Assembly: GCA_030648225.1 (NCBI GenBank)
Contig: JAUSIA010000183.1
Span: 1 to 9,016 of the forward strand
Reading direction: 5' to 3'
DNA from: Ignavibacteria bacterium
GTDB lineage: Bacteria; Bacteroidota; Ignavibacteria; Ignavibacteriales; Ignavibacteriaceae
DNA length: 9,016 nt
This document shows positions 1-6,596 of this stretch, one piece after another (position 1 is the first letter of the stretch; every line of letters starts with the position of its first letter). The notes beneath the pieces were generated by a model that searched no databases, was not told where the DNA came from, and worked only from the letters and a program-made list of their open reading frames with translations. A program made the translations under genes and the position numbers.

Positions 1-850
1 GGATGCCACCATTTATTGTCAAGTCCGGAATTGCCTGCGATTGCTCAAGAGTTAGCTGTGCTTCTCTTACTTGTTTTTCTTTATAGAGCAATTGTAAGGA
101 AGGGAACTTTTCAATTTCATTTCTCAATTTATTTAAATCCGTCGGCTCCGGAATATTTTCAAATAATTCCGATTTGGGCATCAGATTTTGACCGCTTATT
201 CCCAAAAGCGCATTCAAATTATTTTGAAAAGTATTGAATAACCTTTGCAGTCTGTCAAATTCAATCCTGCTGTTTACTAAAGCTATTTTTACTTTTGATT
301 CTTCTGCCGGGGATGTTCTTCCGGCTTTTACTCTTTCTGAAATAGTTTTTAATATTTCTTCATTTATTTGTATGAATTTTTTTTGAAGCTCAATCTGGCT
401 TTGGGTTTTATACAAATCGAAGAATGCGGATTTAACATTTGCAATCACATCAATCTTCAATAATTCATATTGGCTCTGAGCAGAAAGAACCTGGTTTTCA
501 ACAAGGTTTACGCGGCTGCTTCTTTTACCACCAAGCTCAAATAACTGGCTGCCGAGCAAAGTAAATTCACCGTTATCTATTCTTCTCAATTCTTTGGAGC
601 CTAAAATATTTTCTGCTTCGAATTCAATTTCCGGGTTTGGAATTAATCCCGCTTGAATTTTAATTTTTTCCAAAGTTGAAACTTCATATTTAAATGCTCT
701 TAAATCGTAGTTATTAGATAGAGCCGTATCCACAACTTCCTGTAAAGTTATCTCTTCAATCTCTACTTTAATTGAATCATTATCCTGCTGTGATTGTGCT
801 AATGAATAAAAACAAAAAAGTATTAGAAATAACACTTTCATAAAATTCAT
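1..850 (-). CDS. CzcC/TolC-family outer-membrane efflux protein, C-terminal part cut by window edge
   Basis: Outer-membrane channel subunit of a tripartite efflux pump, probably of the heavy-metal RND (Czc/Cus) type. Translating the minus strand from ATG 850-848 gives 283 residues with no stop before the left edge. Residues 1-19 form a signal peptide ending in SLAQS. The segment around residues 68-112 has the features typical of CzcC-like proteins: NPEIEFEAEN (72-81) followed by the ELGGKR motif (105-110). After that comes a long helical region rich in Q, E and K (about 115-215), as expected for the first outer-membrane-factor repeat. The start is supported by GGAG five bases upstream; a second ATG three codons later is less well placed. 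It follows a small membrane protein gene by 95 bp. The RND pump and periplasmic adaptor would be expected beyond the left edge, but that is inference. The substrate cannot be read from this subunit; a general TolC role is the alternative. Confidence 0.88.
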   Translation of the reverse strand, partial: MNFMKVLFLILFCFYSLAQSQQDNDSIKVEIEEITLQEVVDTALSNNYDLRAFKYEVSTLEKIKIQAGLIPNPEIEFEAENILGSKELRRIDNGEFTLLGSQLFELGGKRSSRVNLVENQVLSAQSQYELLKIDVIANVKSAFFDLYKTQSQIELQKKFIQINEEILKTISERVKAGRTSPAEESKVKIALVNSRIEFDRLQRLFNTFQNNLNALLGISGQNLMPKSELFENIPEPTDLNKLRNEIEKFPSLQLLYKEKQVREAQLTLEQSQAIPDLTINGGI

Positions 851-883
851 ACGATCTCCAAAATGTCTTATTGAACTAGTGAA

Positions 884-899
884 ATCCCGTGTGCGGGAT
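884..899. repeat. Hairpin-forming inverted repeat before the CzcC-like gene
   Basis: ATCCCG and CGGGAT form a perfect 6-bp stem around a 4-base TGTG loop. It lies 34 bp upstream of the CzcC-like start, in the leader between that gene and the small upstream gene. On the minus strand the stem is followed by only TTTC, so it is at best a weak terminator or attenuator; an mRNA-stabilising or processing hairpin is equally possible. Confidence 0.45.
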
Positions 900-926
900 A
901 GTTTATTAAACAGTTAGTAAGAGTAG

Positions 927-943
927 GAAAAGAAGGGCTTTTC
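927..943. repeat. Short hairpin just past the stop of the small gene
   Basis: GAAAAG and CTTTTC pair around the 5-base loop AAGGG. It begins two bases beyond the stop codon of the small membrane protein in the minus direction. On the minus strand no U-run follows; on the plus strand it is followed by TTTT, but no plus-strand gene precedes it. Possible weak 3'-end element; this may be chance in A/T-rich DNA. Confidence 0.25.
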
Positions 944-945
944 TT

Positions 946-1299
946 TTAGATTAGAAACATTCTATTAAAAAGGTAGACTTCAGTAGTTTGTTGTGGTGTG
1001 TGAAATTGCTCGAAATCTAATTTGATATATGATGAGATGTGTTCATTTGTTTTGTTGATACAATGAAAGCAAATTGATTTTTCAACTTTCAGTTTTAATA
1101 AATCATTCGCGGCAGCATTTGTTGATTGAACATTAGCTCCTTTTACAATTATACAATAATCATGTAAACTGTAATTATTGTCCGCACGCCCGCATTGTCC
1201 TAGTTCAGAATGAATAAATACAATGGCTATTACAAGCAATACAATAGCAGCTATTACTTTTGATATTCTTTTTATTTTATTTAACAGTAAATAACTCAT
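946..1299 (-). CDS. Small membrane-anchored Cys/His protein upstream of efflux gene (unrecognised)
   Basis: I do not recognise this 117-residue protein with certainty. It has a basic N-terminus, one hydrophobic segment at about residues 14-29 (signal anchor or uncleaved signal), and a small extracytoplasmic part. That part holds four cysteines (36, 49, 77, 80), with C77-F-H-C80 forming a CxxC with an internal histidine. H46-D-Y-C49 resembles the HDxC patches of small proteins found next to metal efflux operons. The C-terminus (TEVYLFNRMFLI) is hydrophobic. I chose ATG 1299 over the TTG five codons upstream; a purine-rich GTAGAGAA sits immediately before it, closer than an ideal Shine-Dalgarno. 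It precedes the CzcC-like gene in the same orientation, so a periplasmic metal-binding accessory role is plausible, but this is inference from context and Cys/His content only. Confidence 0.65.
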   Translation of the reverse strand: MSYLLLNKIKRISKVIAAIVLLVIAIVFIHSELGQCGRADNNYSLHDYCIIVKGANVQSTNAAANDLLKLKVEKSICFHCINKTNEHISSYIKLDFEQFHTPQQTTEVYLFNRMFLI

Positions 1300-1336
1300 T
1301 TCTCTACAATGCAATATAACTTGCCTTTTCTTTTTA

Positions 1337-1391
1337 CAAAATTAAACAATCATCAATTCTTAAACAATTACTTTGATGATTGTTTTGTCAA
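1337..1391 (-). promoter_or_regulatory. Candidate promoter/operator region for the small-protein/CzcC genes
   Basis: On the minus strand a TTGACA (1391-1386) lies upstream, but no good sigma70 -10 is found at 16-18 bp. Further down, TAATTTTG (1344-1337) fits the Bacteroidota -7 pattern TAnnTTTG, with ATTG (1368-1365) 20 bases upstream as a partial -33 element. The region also contains the 13-bp inverted repeat listed separately. It is the largest gap after the iron operon, so a new transcription start here is reasonable, but neither promoter match is complete. Confidence 0.35.
1344..1385. repeat. 13-bp perfect inverted repeat with 16-base spacer
   Basis: The left arm AAACAATCATCAA (1344-1356) is perfectly complementary to the right arm (1373-1385). 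A third copy of the heptamer AAACAAT sits in the spacer (1362-1368). The element lies between the porin stop and the start of the small membrane protein. With only three G/C pairs per arm and no clean U-run it is a poor intrinsic terminator. A protein-binding operator, or a weak terminator of the iron operon, are the two readings. Confidence 0.55.
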
Positions 1392-1432
1392 AATCTTATG
1401 TTCATGGCGAAGGAAAGTTTTTTCAAATCGTC

Positions 1433-2623
1433 TTAAAAATAACTTGCAAATCCAAACTGAAAACCCGCAGTATGGATTGTTGGATTACCAATTGCGTCAA
1501 CAGTCCAGTGCCTTCTGTAGTTTGCTTTAATAACAGTATTTGGAACTGGACGAAAACTTAAACCGAGCACTAAAGCAGTAACATCATCTTTTACATTCTG
1601 ACCTGTAACATTAAACCTTCCCATATTGAAATCAACATATTCAAACCTAACAATAGAATTGAGAATCGCTTCATCAAATAGTAATACAGAGCCTTTATAA
1701 ACAGGATAGATAATATCAAAGAAAGTGCCCCATTGTTTATCATCGAAAATTTCAGATAGGTTGTCAGGCACTTCTATCATACTATATGCAGCTTCCCCTT
1801 GAAGAGTAAAATCAAAAAAGTTTGCAGAGAAGTCTATTGCTGTAATTGACAAACTGCGCTTTTCGTCAACCTCAATTCCTTCAACACGGAAAGAGTTATA
1901 AACACAATGATAAAATGAAAGACCTAACTCACCCAATGAATGCTGCAGTGCAATTCTCCCGGAGTAAGCAGGAAGCCCATTGTTATCTTCTTCAAATGCT
2001 TCTTTACGCTTTCCGGATGGAACGAATGTTTTCCCTTCCGCATTTAAAATAACACCATCGCCCAAACCGTTAGTCAGGTATCCTGAGTAGGTGAGTGATA
2101 AGTACCTGATCAGAGTGAATCGACCATAAACGCCGAACCCCACTTCAGATAAGGTTGAAGGGATAATTTGAGTAGATACTAAAGGTCTGTCTATAATATC
2201 CCAGCGTGGCGAATCATGATTTTGATTGAACATACCTAACGGGACAAGAATAATACCTGCACGCAGGGCAAACTGTGGAGAGAACTGGAAATCTAATAAT
2301 GCTGTTTCAAGTGCTATTTCTTCAGTGCCGTGTTCAAACTCAAGCTCTGATAAGAATTTTATTCCCGGACCAAGAGAAGAGTAGAGAAAAATATTGAAAC
2401 GCCTTAATTCAAATGAAAGCCCTTCACTAACTCCATCTTCGGAAAAGTAATTTGAGTTTCCTTCAAAGTAACCACCGATAGAAGTTGATAAATTATTTAC
2501 CTTTAAAATAAATGGGCGGGTATATATTGCATCCTGGGAAGGAATTTTTACCCCGGTTGTATCCTGTGCATTAACTACAGTATAGAAAATAATAATTAAA
2601 ACAGATGGTAAAACTTTGTGCAT
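1433..2623 (-). CDS. Outer-membrane porin-like beta-barrel protein
   Basis: Probable outer-membrane barrel of 396 residues. Residues 1-19 are a signal peptide (hydrophobic LPSVLIIIFYTVV, cleavage after VNA19). The mature part is made of alternating polar/aromatic beta-strands with short turns and ends in FASYF, i.e. a terminal phenylalanine with the alternating aromatic pattern recognised by the Bam machinery. The early part (SIGGYFEGNSNYF, then FELRRFNIFLYSSL and FKFLSELEFEHG-like strands) and the PLGMFNQNHDSPRWD stretch recall phosphate-selective OprO/OprP-like porins, but I cannot confirm the family. It starts 9 bp after the Rieske gene stop and so appears to be the last gene of the Feo-redox operon. 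That placement suggests a role in letting iron or small chelates into the periplasm, or in housing the redox proteins; this is inference. No TonB box or plug domain is visible, so it is not a TonB-dependent receptor. Confidence 0.75.
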   Translation of the reverse strand: MHKVLPSVLIIIFYTVVNAQDTTGVKIPSQDAIYTRPFILKVNNLSTSIGGYFEGNSNYFSEDGVSEGLSFELRRFNIFLYSSLGPGIKFLSELEFEHGTEEIALETALLDFQFSPQFALRAGIILVPLGMFNQNHDSPRWDIIDRPLVSTQIIPSTLSEVGFGVYGRFTLIRYLSLTYSGYLTNGLGDGVILNAEGKTFVPSGKRKEAFEEDNNGLPAYSGRIALQHSLGELGLSFYHCVYNSFRVEGIEVDEKRSLSITAIDFSANFFDFTLQGEAAYSMIEVPDNLSEIFDDKQWGTFFDIIYPVYKGSVLLFDEAILNSIVRFEYVDFNMGRFNVTGQNVKDDVTALVLGLSFRPVPNTVIKANYRRHWTVDAIGNPTIHTAGFQFGFASYF

Positions 2624-2632
2624 GTTTTTTAC

Positions 2633-3046
2633 TCAGATTTGTATGTAAATATTTTCAGAATCTGTAAGTACATCAAACTTTTTTAATGGTTCATTTGCAG
2701 GAGGGGAAATTACTTCCCCTGCTGAAGAGTATTTGCTGCCATGACAAGGACATGAAAGCATATCATAATCGGGATCCACTTCGCATCCTTTGTGAGTACA
2801 TTGAGTTAAAAGGGCAGTGAAAGTTTCGTTTTCATTTTTTCTTAAATAAATTGCAGCAGGTAACCCGCTAACATTTAACAAAACAAACTTCTGCATATCT
2901 GAGAACTCGGATTTCTTAACAACAAGTTTATTTCTATCAATCGAATATTGTGCATATTTAATAACTGAACAACTGTTTATAAGAAAGCCACCTACAGTTC
3001 CAACGGCAAGAACCCCGACCGTTTTAATAAATTCTTTTCTGTACAT
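2633..3046 (-). CDS. Rieske [2Fe-2S] protein, membrane- or lipid-anchored, periplasmic
   Basis: A 137-residue Rieske iron-sulfur protein acting as a one-electron carrier. The cluster motifs are complete: C83-T-H85-x-G-C88 and C99-P-C101-H102-G-S. By analogy with bc1-type Rieske proteins, C83, H85, C99 and H102 would bind the cluster and C88/C101 would form the stabilising disulfide. That arrangement (CPCHGS with the extra cysteine pair) is of the high-potential bc-type rather than the dioxygenase type. The N-terminus (MYRKEFIK, then a Gly/Val-rich hydrophobic stretch to C26) looks like a Tat-like signal with an RK pair and a possible lipobox (INSC26), so export after cofactor insertion is likely. 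It lacks a long transmembrane helix and sits next to no cytochrome b gene, so it is not an obvious part of a bc1 complex. It follows the di-heme gene by a single base (TAA-A-ATG), implying tight co-translation and possibly electron exchange between the two products. Confidence 0.9.
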   Translation of the reverse strand: MYRKEFIKTVGVLAVGTVGGFLINSCSVIKYAQYSIDRNKLVVKKSEFSDMQKFVLLNVSGLPAAIYLRKNENETFTALLTQCTHKGCEVDPDYDMLSCPCHGSKYSSAGEVISPPANEPLKKFDVLTDSENIYIQI

Positions 3047-3047
3047 T

Positions 3048-4316
3048 TTATAAAGATTCTAAAAATTTCAGGAGCTTCTGTTTATCGGCTTGTGAAAGAT
3101 TATAGTAGTTGTTTCTGCTGTTTGATGCTTCCCCGCCATGATAGATTATTGCTTCCTCAATTGTCTTTGCCCTGCCATCGTGCAAAAAGAAACTCTTTCC
3201 ACCCTGAGAAGTGCCACCAAGTCCCAAACCCCATAGAGGAGTTGTTCTCCACTCGCTTGTTTTGGCGCTTCCTTCTGTATAATAATCATCAAGTTGGGAG
3301 CCCATATCGTGCATCAGCATATCGGTGTAAGGATGAAAATCTTTCTTGTTTAATGCTTCTATATCTGAAGGACCTGAAACAAGTGTTGGGATGTGACAAC
3401 CGGAACAATTTATTTGTTTTTTAAAGATATTCTCACCTCCAATTACATCGGCATCATTCTCATTTCTCCTCGGAGGGGCTTTAAGGGTTTTTATATAGAA
3501 CTCAACACTTTTAACAACACTTGCTGAGAGTTCGGGGTCGGAAACTTTATCTCCGGTCCCGGAACCTATAATATAGTTGTATAAATCTTCCGGTAAAAAA
3601 TCGGATGTTATTCCTATATCCTGGAGATATGCCTGAGTTACCTGTTGAAGAATTGTAATTGCACCGGCTTTCCTTCCAAATCTTCCAATGTACTTACCAT
3701 TATTTGAAATATGGAATCCCGGCTTAGGTTGAAAATAATCTGGAGGATCAACGTAATTAGGCACACCCGAAATCCCATCCCCATTCAAGTCATCCGGGTC
3801 GGCATAAGATAGAATTAGTTCATCCGGGACTGCTTCGATTAATCCAAGCCCTGTAACAGAAGGAGGCATTAGTATTGATTTTCCTGTAGCTTCGGCAGGT
3901 ATTTCTTCAGGCGGATATCCTGCAATTGATCTTTGCTGAAGCTGGGCTCCACCATATTCTGTCATCGGATCGAATGTGCCGTCCAAATTCATTTTGCCAA
4001 ATCTTGTTAATTGAATAAACGGATGCCCCTTTCCATCAGCAACATGACAGTTTTCGCAGGAGGTATTTACAAAAATAGGCCCTAAACCATCTTCGACTCC
4101 AAATATCTTTCCAAACTGCTCGTCTCCCTGCAAGTGAGCGGCAAGCTGAGAGGGCGTTAAGCCTTCAATAGGTTCGTTTAGAATTTCACTTGATTCCGGA
4201 GCTGTGGGCAGGAATTCTTCACAGGAAATTATAATTATTGACAGTATAAAACTTGATAACAATGTAAGTATTAGTCTAAAAATACTGTTCTGTAAATAAA
4301 GTTTCATTATTTTCAT
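3048..4316 (-). CDS. Di-heme c-type oxidoreductase lipoprotein (DUF1111/di-haem oxidoreductase family)
   Basis: Periplasmic di-heme cytochrome of 422 residues. A hydrophobic signal ends in the lipobox IIIIS-C32, so it is probably a lipoprotein. Heme-binding motifs are C87-E-N-C90-H91 and C304-S-G-C307-H308, in the N- and C-terminal halves as in MauG/cytochrome c peroxidase-like proteins. Family-specific DUF1111 stretches are clear: LMHDMG (334-339), WRTTPLWGLG (356-365), FFLHDGRA (376-383) and IYHGGEA (391-397). DLNGDGISG (176-184) looks like a calcium-binding loop. The start at 4316 is supported by AAGGAG four bases upstream, a much clearer ribosome site than its neighbours have. Members of this family are annotated as putative thiol oxidoreductases or peroxidases and are repeatedly found near iron-uptake genes such as imelysin; the substrate is not established. 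Here it sits 26 bp behind the FeoB permease gene and directly ahead of the Rieske gene, which suggests redox handling of iron in the envelope (inference). Confidence 0.9.
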   Translation of the reverse strand: MKIMKLYLQNSIFRLILTLLSSFILSIIIISCEEFLPTAPESSEILNEPIEGLTPSQLAAHLQGDEQFGKIFGVEDGLGPIFVNTSCENCHVADGKGHPFIQLTRFGKMNLDGTFDPMTEYGGAQLQQRSIAGYPPEEIPAEATGKSILMPPSVTGLGLIEAVPDELILSYADPDDLNGDGISGVPNYVDPPDYFQPKPGFHISNNGKYIGRFGRKAGAITILQQVTQAYLQDIGITSDFLPEDLYNYIIGSGTGDKVSDPELSASVVKSVEFYIKTLKAPPRRNENDADVIGGENIFKKQINCSGCHIPTLVSGPSDIEALNKKDFHPYTDMLMHDMGSQLDDYYTEGSAKTSEWRTTPLWGLGLGGTSQGGKSFFLHDGRAKTIEEAIIYHGGEASNSRNNYYNLSQADKQKLLKFLESL

Positions 4317-4342
4317 TTTACTCCTTCAAACCATTGTTTGGA

Positions 4343-5776
4343 TTATGAGGCAATCAGCCTCCATAACTGAGCAACAAAAAAGCAAACTGCAAAACCCATT
4401 ATTATAGGAAGTATTGTAGAGATTACAGTCCATTTAATACTTTTGGTTTCCTTGTAAATAGTATAAATAGTTGTTGAGCAGGGATTATGAAGTAAACTAA
4501 ATAACATCAGGTTAACTCCAGTAAGAACGGTCCACCCACCAGCGTGTAATATAGCAGAAGTGTCTCCAATAGAGTCAAGCTCAAACATAACACCGCTGCC
4601 GGAGCCAACACCTGCAATTCCTGCAACAAGAACAGTTAACATAAGTACAGTAGGAACTACAATCTCATTTGCAGGAATAGCAATTATGTAAGCAAGCAAA
4701 ATTACCCCGTTCAATCCTACAAACAGAGCAAAAGGATCAGTCCAATCAATGAAATGTTCTGCAATGTTTGTTCCTCCAATTGTAACATTAGCAACCAGCC
4801 AGATAACTATTCCGGCAGGTATTGCAAAAACAACAGCACGCCATAAAACAAAAATCGTTCTGTCAATTATAGATGTATAAAGTGTCCGTAAAATTCTTGG
4901 CGGACGATATGGCGGAAGCTCAAGACTGAATGCTGAAGCTTCCCCTTTTAAAACTGTCTTTGACAATCCCCATGATACAAGAAGACTAAAAATAATTCCA
5001 AGCAAAGCTATGGATACAACTGCTGCTGCTGAAACAAGCCCGGCGAGATAAGCTGGTACAGCACCGCCAATAAAAATTGTTGCAATGAGAATCTGTGTGG
5101 GCCATCTTCCATTACATAAAGAAAAATTGTTTGTAATGATTGCGATTATTCTTTCACGCGGACTGTCAATAATTCTTGTTGCTATAATTCCTGCAGCATT
5201 ACAGCCAAATCCCATTGTCATAGTAAGTGCCTGTTTACCATGCGCCCCAACTTTCCTGTAAAGGTTATCCATATTGAATGCAACACGGGGAAGGTAACCA
5301 AAATCTTCAAGTAAGGTAAACAGGGGAAAGAAAATTGCCATTGGCGGAAGCATAACGCTGATTACCCATGCCATTGCAAGATAAGCTCCATCTATTAAAA
5401 CTCCATTTATCCAGTATGGAATTCCGACAGAAGCAATAAAATCTTTAAGAAGAGGATGAAGTGTATCAACCAGCAGGTTTGCAATTAAACCGGAAGGAAC
5501 ATTTGCCCCTTCAATTGTTACCCAGAAAACCACTGCAAGCAGAAGAAACATAATAGGGAAGCCAAGCCATTTGCTTGTAACTATCCTGTCTATTGTCTGA
5601 TCAAAACTGTATTTCTTCTTCTGCTCTTTTATCCTGACAACCTTATTGGCAATTTTAGCTGCATCTGTATAGATTGATTCAATAATTGAATCATGAATAT
5701 TTTCACCAATCTCCCACCGCAATGTATTTGCCGAGGCTATCAGTTTTTCTCTTTCATTTATTTGGTTAGTTGTCAT
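4343..5776 (-). CDS. feoB: Ferrous iron transporter FeoB, membrane permease half (split FeoB)
   Basis: Inner-membrane part of the Fe2+ transporter, 477 residues with no G-domain. Residues 1-55 are a charged helical segment matching the linker between the GTPase and the membrane core; from W70 on there are about ten hydrophobic segments. Gate and core motifs are present: [18 protein letters not shown] (150-167), GFGCN (189-193), [12 protein letters not shown] (216-227), PANEIVVPT (368-376) and NPCSTT (431-436). The conserved gate cysteines are C192, C221 and C433. The CNGR form of the second motif, rather than the CxARLP of enteric FeoB, marks the subtype common in Clostridia. The gene starts 16 bp after the GTPase gene in a different reading frame, with AAGTGA as a modest ribosome site. 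The two products total 744 residues, close to an intact FeoB, so nothing is missing. Automatic annotation may call this a nucleoside-recognition (Gate) domain protein. Confidence 0.93.
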   Translation of the reverse strand: MTTNQINEREKLIASANTLRWEIGENIHDSIIESIYTDAAKIANKVVRIKEQKKKYSFDQTIDRIVTSKWLGFPIMFLLLAVVFWVTIEGANVPSGLIANLLVDTLHPLLKDFIASVGIPYWINGVLIDGAYLAMAWVISVMLPPMAIFFPLFTLLEDFGYLPRVAFNMDNLYRKVGAHGKQALTMTMGFGCNAAGIIATRIIDSPRERIIAIITNNFSLCNGRWPTQILIATIFIGGAVPAYLAGLVSAAAVVSIALLGIIFSLLVSWGLSKTVLKGEASAFSLELPPYRPPRILRTLYTSIIDRTIFVLWRAVVFAIPAGIVIWLVANVTIGGTNIAEHFIDWTDPFALFVGLNGVILLAYIIAIPANEIVVPTVLMLTVLVAGIAGVGSGSGVMFELDSIGDTSAILHAGGWTVLTGVNLMLFSLLHNPCSTTIYTIYKETKSIKWTVISTILPIIMGFAVCFFVAQLWRLIAS

Positions 5777-5792
5777 AATAAATCACTTATTT

Positions 5793-6596
5793 TTAAACTG
5801 TTGCGAAATTTTCTTCAATGGCATTTCTTTTTACAATTCCTGAAATTTCACCGGATCTTACTGCATCAATTATTTTCTGATCACCATCAAGAAGACGAAG
5901 AGCAACCCATCTTGCATTTGGCAGACCCGGAAATTCATTTTTAATTTTTTCAGCCAGGTTTTCAACAGCTTTGGTTAATCCTTTTGAAGAACCGGTTATC
6001 CTGTAAGGTTTACAGATTAATTTTCCTGTTACAACATCATCAACAGTTTTTAATAATTCCGGAATTCCCACATCCTGTCTTGCTTCGGTTGGAACTACAG
6101 GTATACCAAGATCACGAGTAAGTGCACGTTCATCGATTTCAATATTTCTTCTTCCTGCTTCATCCATCAGGTTAAGGCATACTATTGCACGATCTGTTAT
6201 TTCCAGTACCTGGAGAACAAGGTTCAAATTTCTTTCGAGTCTTGTTGCATCAACTACAACAACAGTTACATCCGGCTGACCGAATAAAATAAAATCCCTG
6301 GCTATCTCTTCATCAGTGCTTGTTGAAAGAAGAGAATAAGTGCCGGGAAGATCAATCAGTTTATACCTGTTTTTATTGAACTCAAATCCGCCTTCAGCAC
6401 GAGTAACAGTTTTGCCGGGCCAATTGCCTGTGTGCTGCTTTAATCCTGTAAGGTTATTAAAGACAGTGCTCTTGCCTGTATTCGGGTTTCCTGCAAGTGC
6501 AACGACAAAATCAAATTTATCCATATTAATGCCGAGTCTCTTCAGGTTCCCCGCATTATGAACAGGACAAGCTTCACATTTATTTTGATCAATCAT
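5793..6596 (-). CDS. feoB: FeoB GTPase half (G-domain plus helical domain) of split FeoB
   Basis: Soluble cytoplasmic GTPase that drives or gates Fe2+ uptake by the permease encoded next. In its 267 residues all G-motifs are intact: G1 GNPNTGKST (36-44), G2 region GNWPGKTVT (57-65), G3 DLPG (82-85), G4 NLMD (142-145) and G5 PTEAR (169-173). QHTGNWPGKT and DATRLERNLNLVLQ belong to the clostridial/Bacteroidota FeoB subtype, in agreement with the permease half. Residues 185-267 form the helical domain that normally leads into the membrane core; the protein stops there. The N-terminus carries C7-E-A-C10-P-V-H13, a possible metal or thiol-reactive site ahead of the G-domain. The start codon overlaps the stop of the upstream FeoA-type gene in TGATG, indicating translational coupling. 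An intact FeoB broken by a frameshift is less likely, since the second half has its own ATG and spacer. Confidence 0.93.
   Translation of the reverse strand: MIDQNKCEACPVHNAGNLKRLGINMDKFDFVVALAGNPNTGKSTVFNNLTGLKQHTGNWPGKTVTRAEGGFEFNKNRYKLIDLPGTYSLLSTSTDEEIARDFILFGQPDVTVVVVDATRLERNLNLVLQVLEITDRAIVCLNLMDEAGRRNIEIDERALTRDLGIPVVPTEARQDVGIPELLKTVDDVVTGKLICKPYRITGSSKGLTKAVENLAEKIKNEFPGLPNARWVALRLLDGDQKIIDAVRSGEISGIVKRNAIEENFATV

Noticed and set aside
16..237. Plus-strand open frame of 73 codons at the left edge
   Set aside because: It is antisense to the uninterrupted CzcC-like reading frame, which has a signal peptide, a ribosome site and family motifs.
1309..1561. Two overlapping plus-strand open frames at the end of the porin gene
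   Set aside because: They overlap each other and the antisense porin C-terminus, have no ribosome site and no recognisable features.
2633..3046. Rieske gene as part of a cytochrome bc1/b6f operon
   Set aside because: No cytochrome b or c1-type gene is adjacent; its neighbours are a di-heme DUF1111 protein and a porin.
3092..3424. Plus-strand open frame of 110 codons with several cysteines
   Set aside because: It is antisense to the conserved C-terminal half of the di-heme protein, including its second CxxCH; the cysteines are a by-product of that sequence.
5777..5792. Possible frameshift breaking an originally intact feoB
   Set aside because: Both halves are complete for their domains, the second has its own ATG with a modest ribosome site, and the combined length fits an intact FeoB with nothing duplicated or lost. 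A sequencing error cannot be fully excluded but is not needed.
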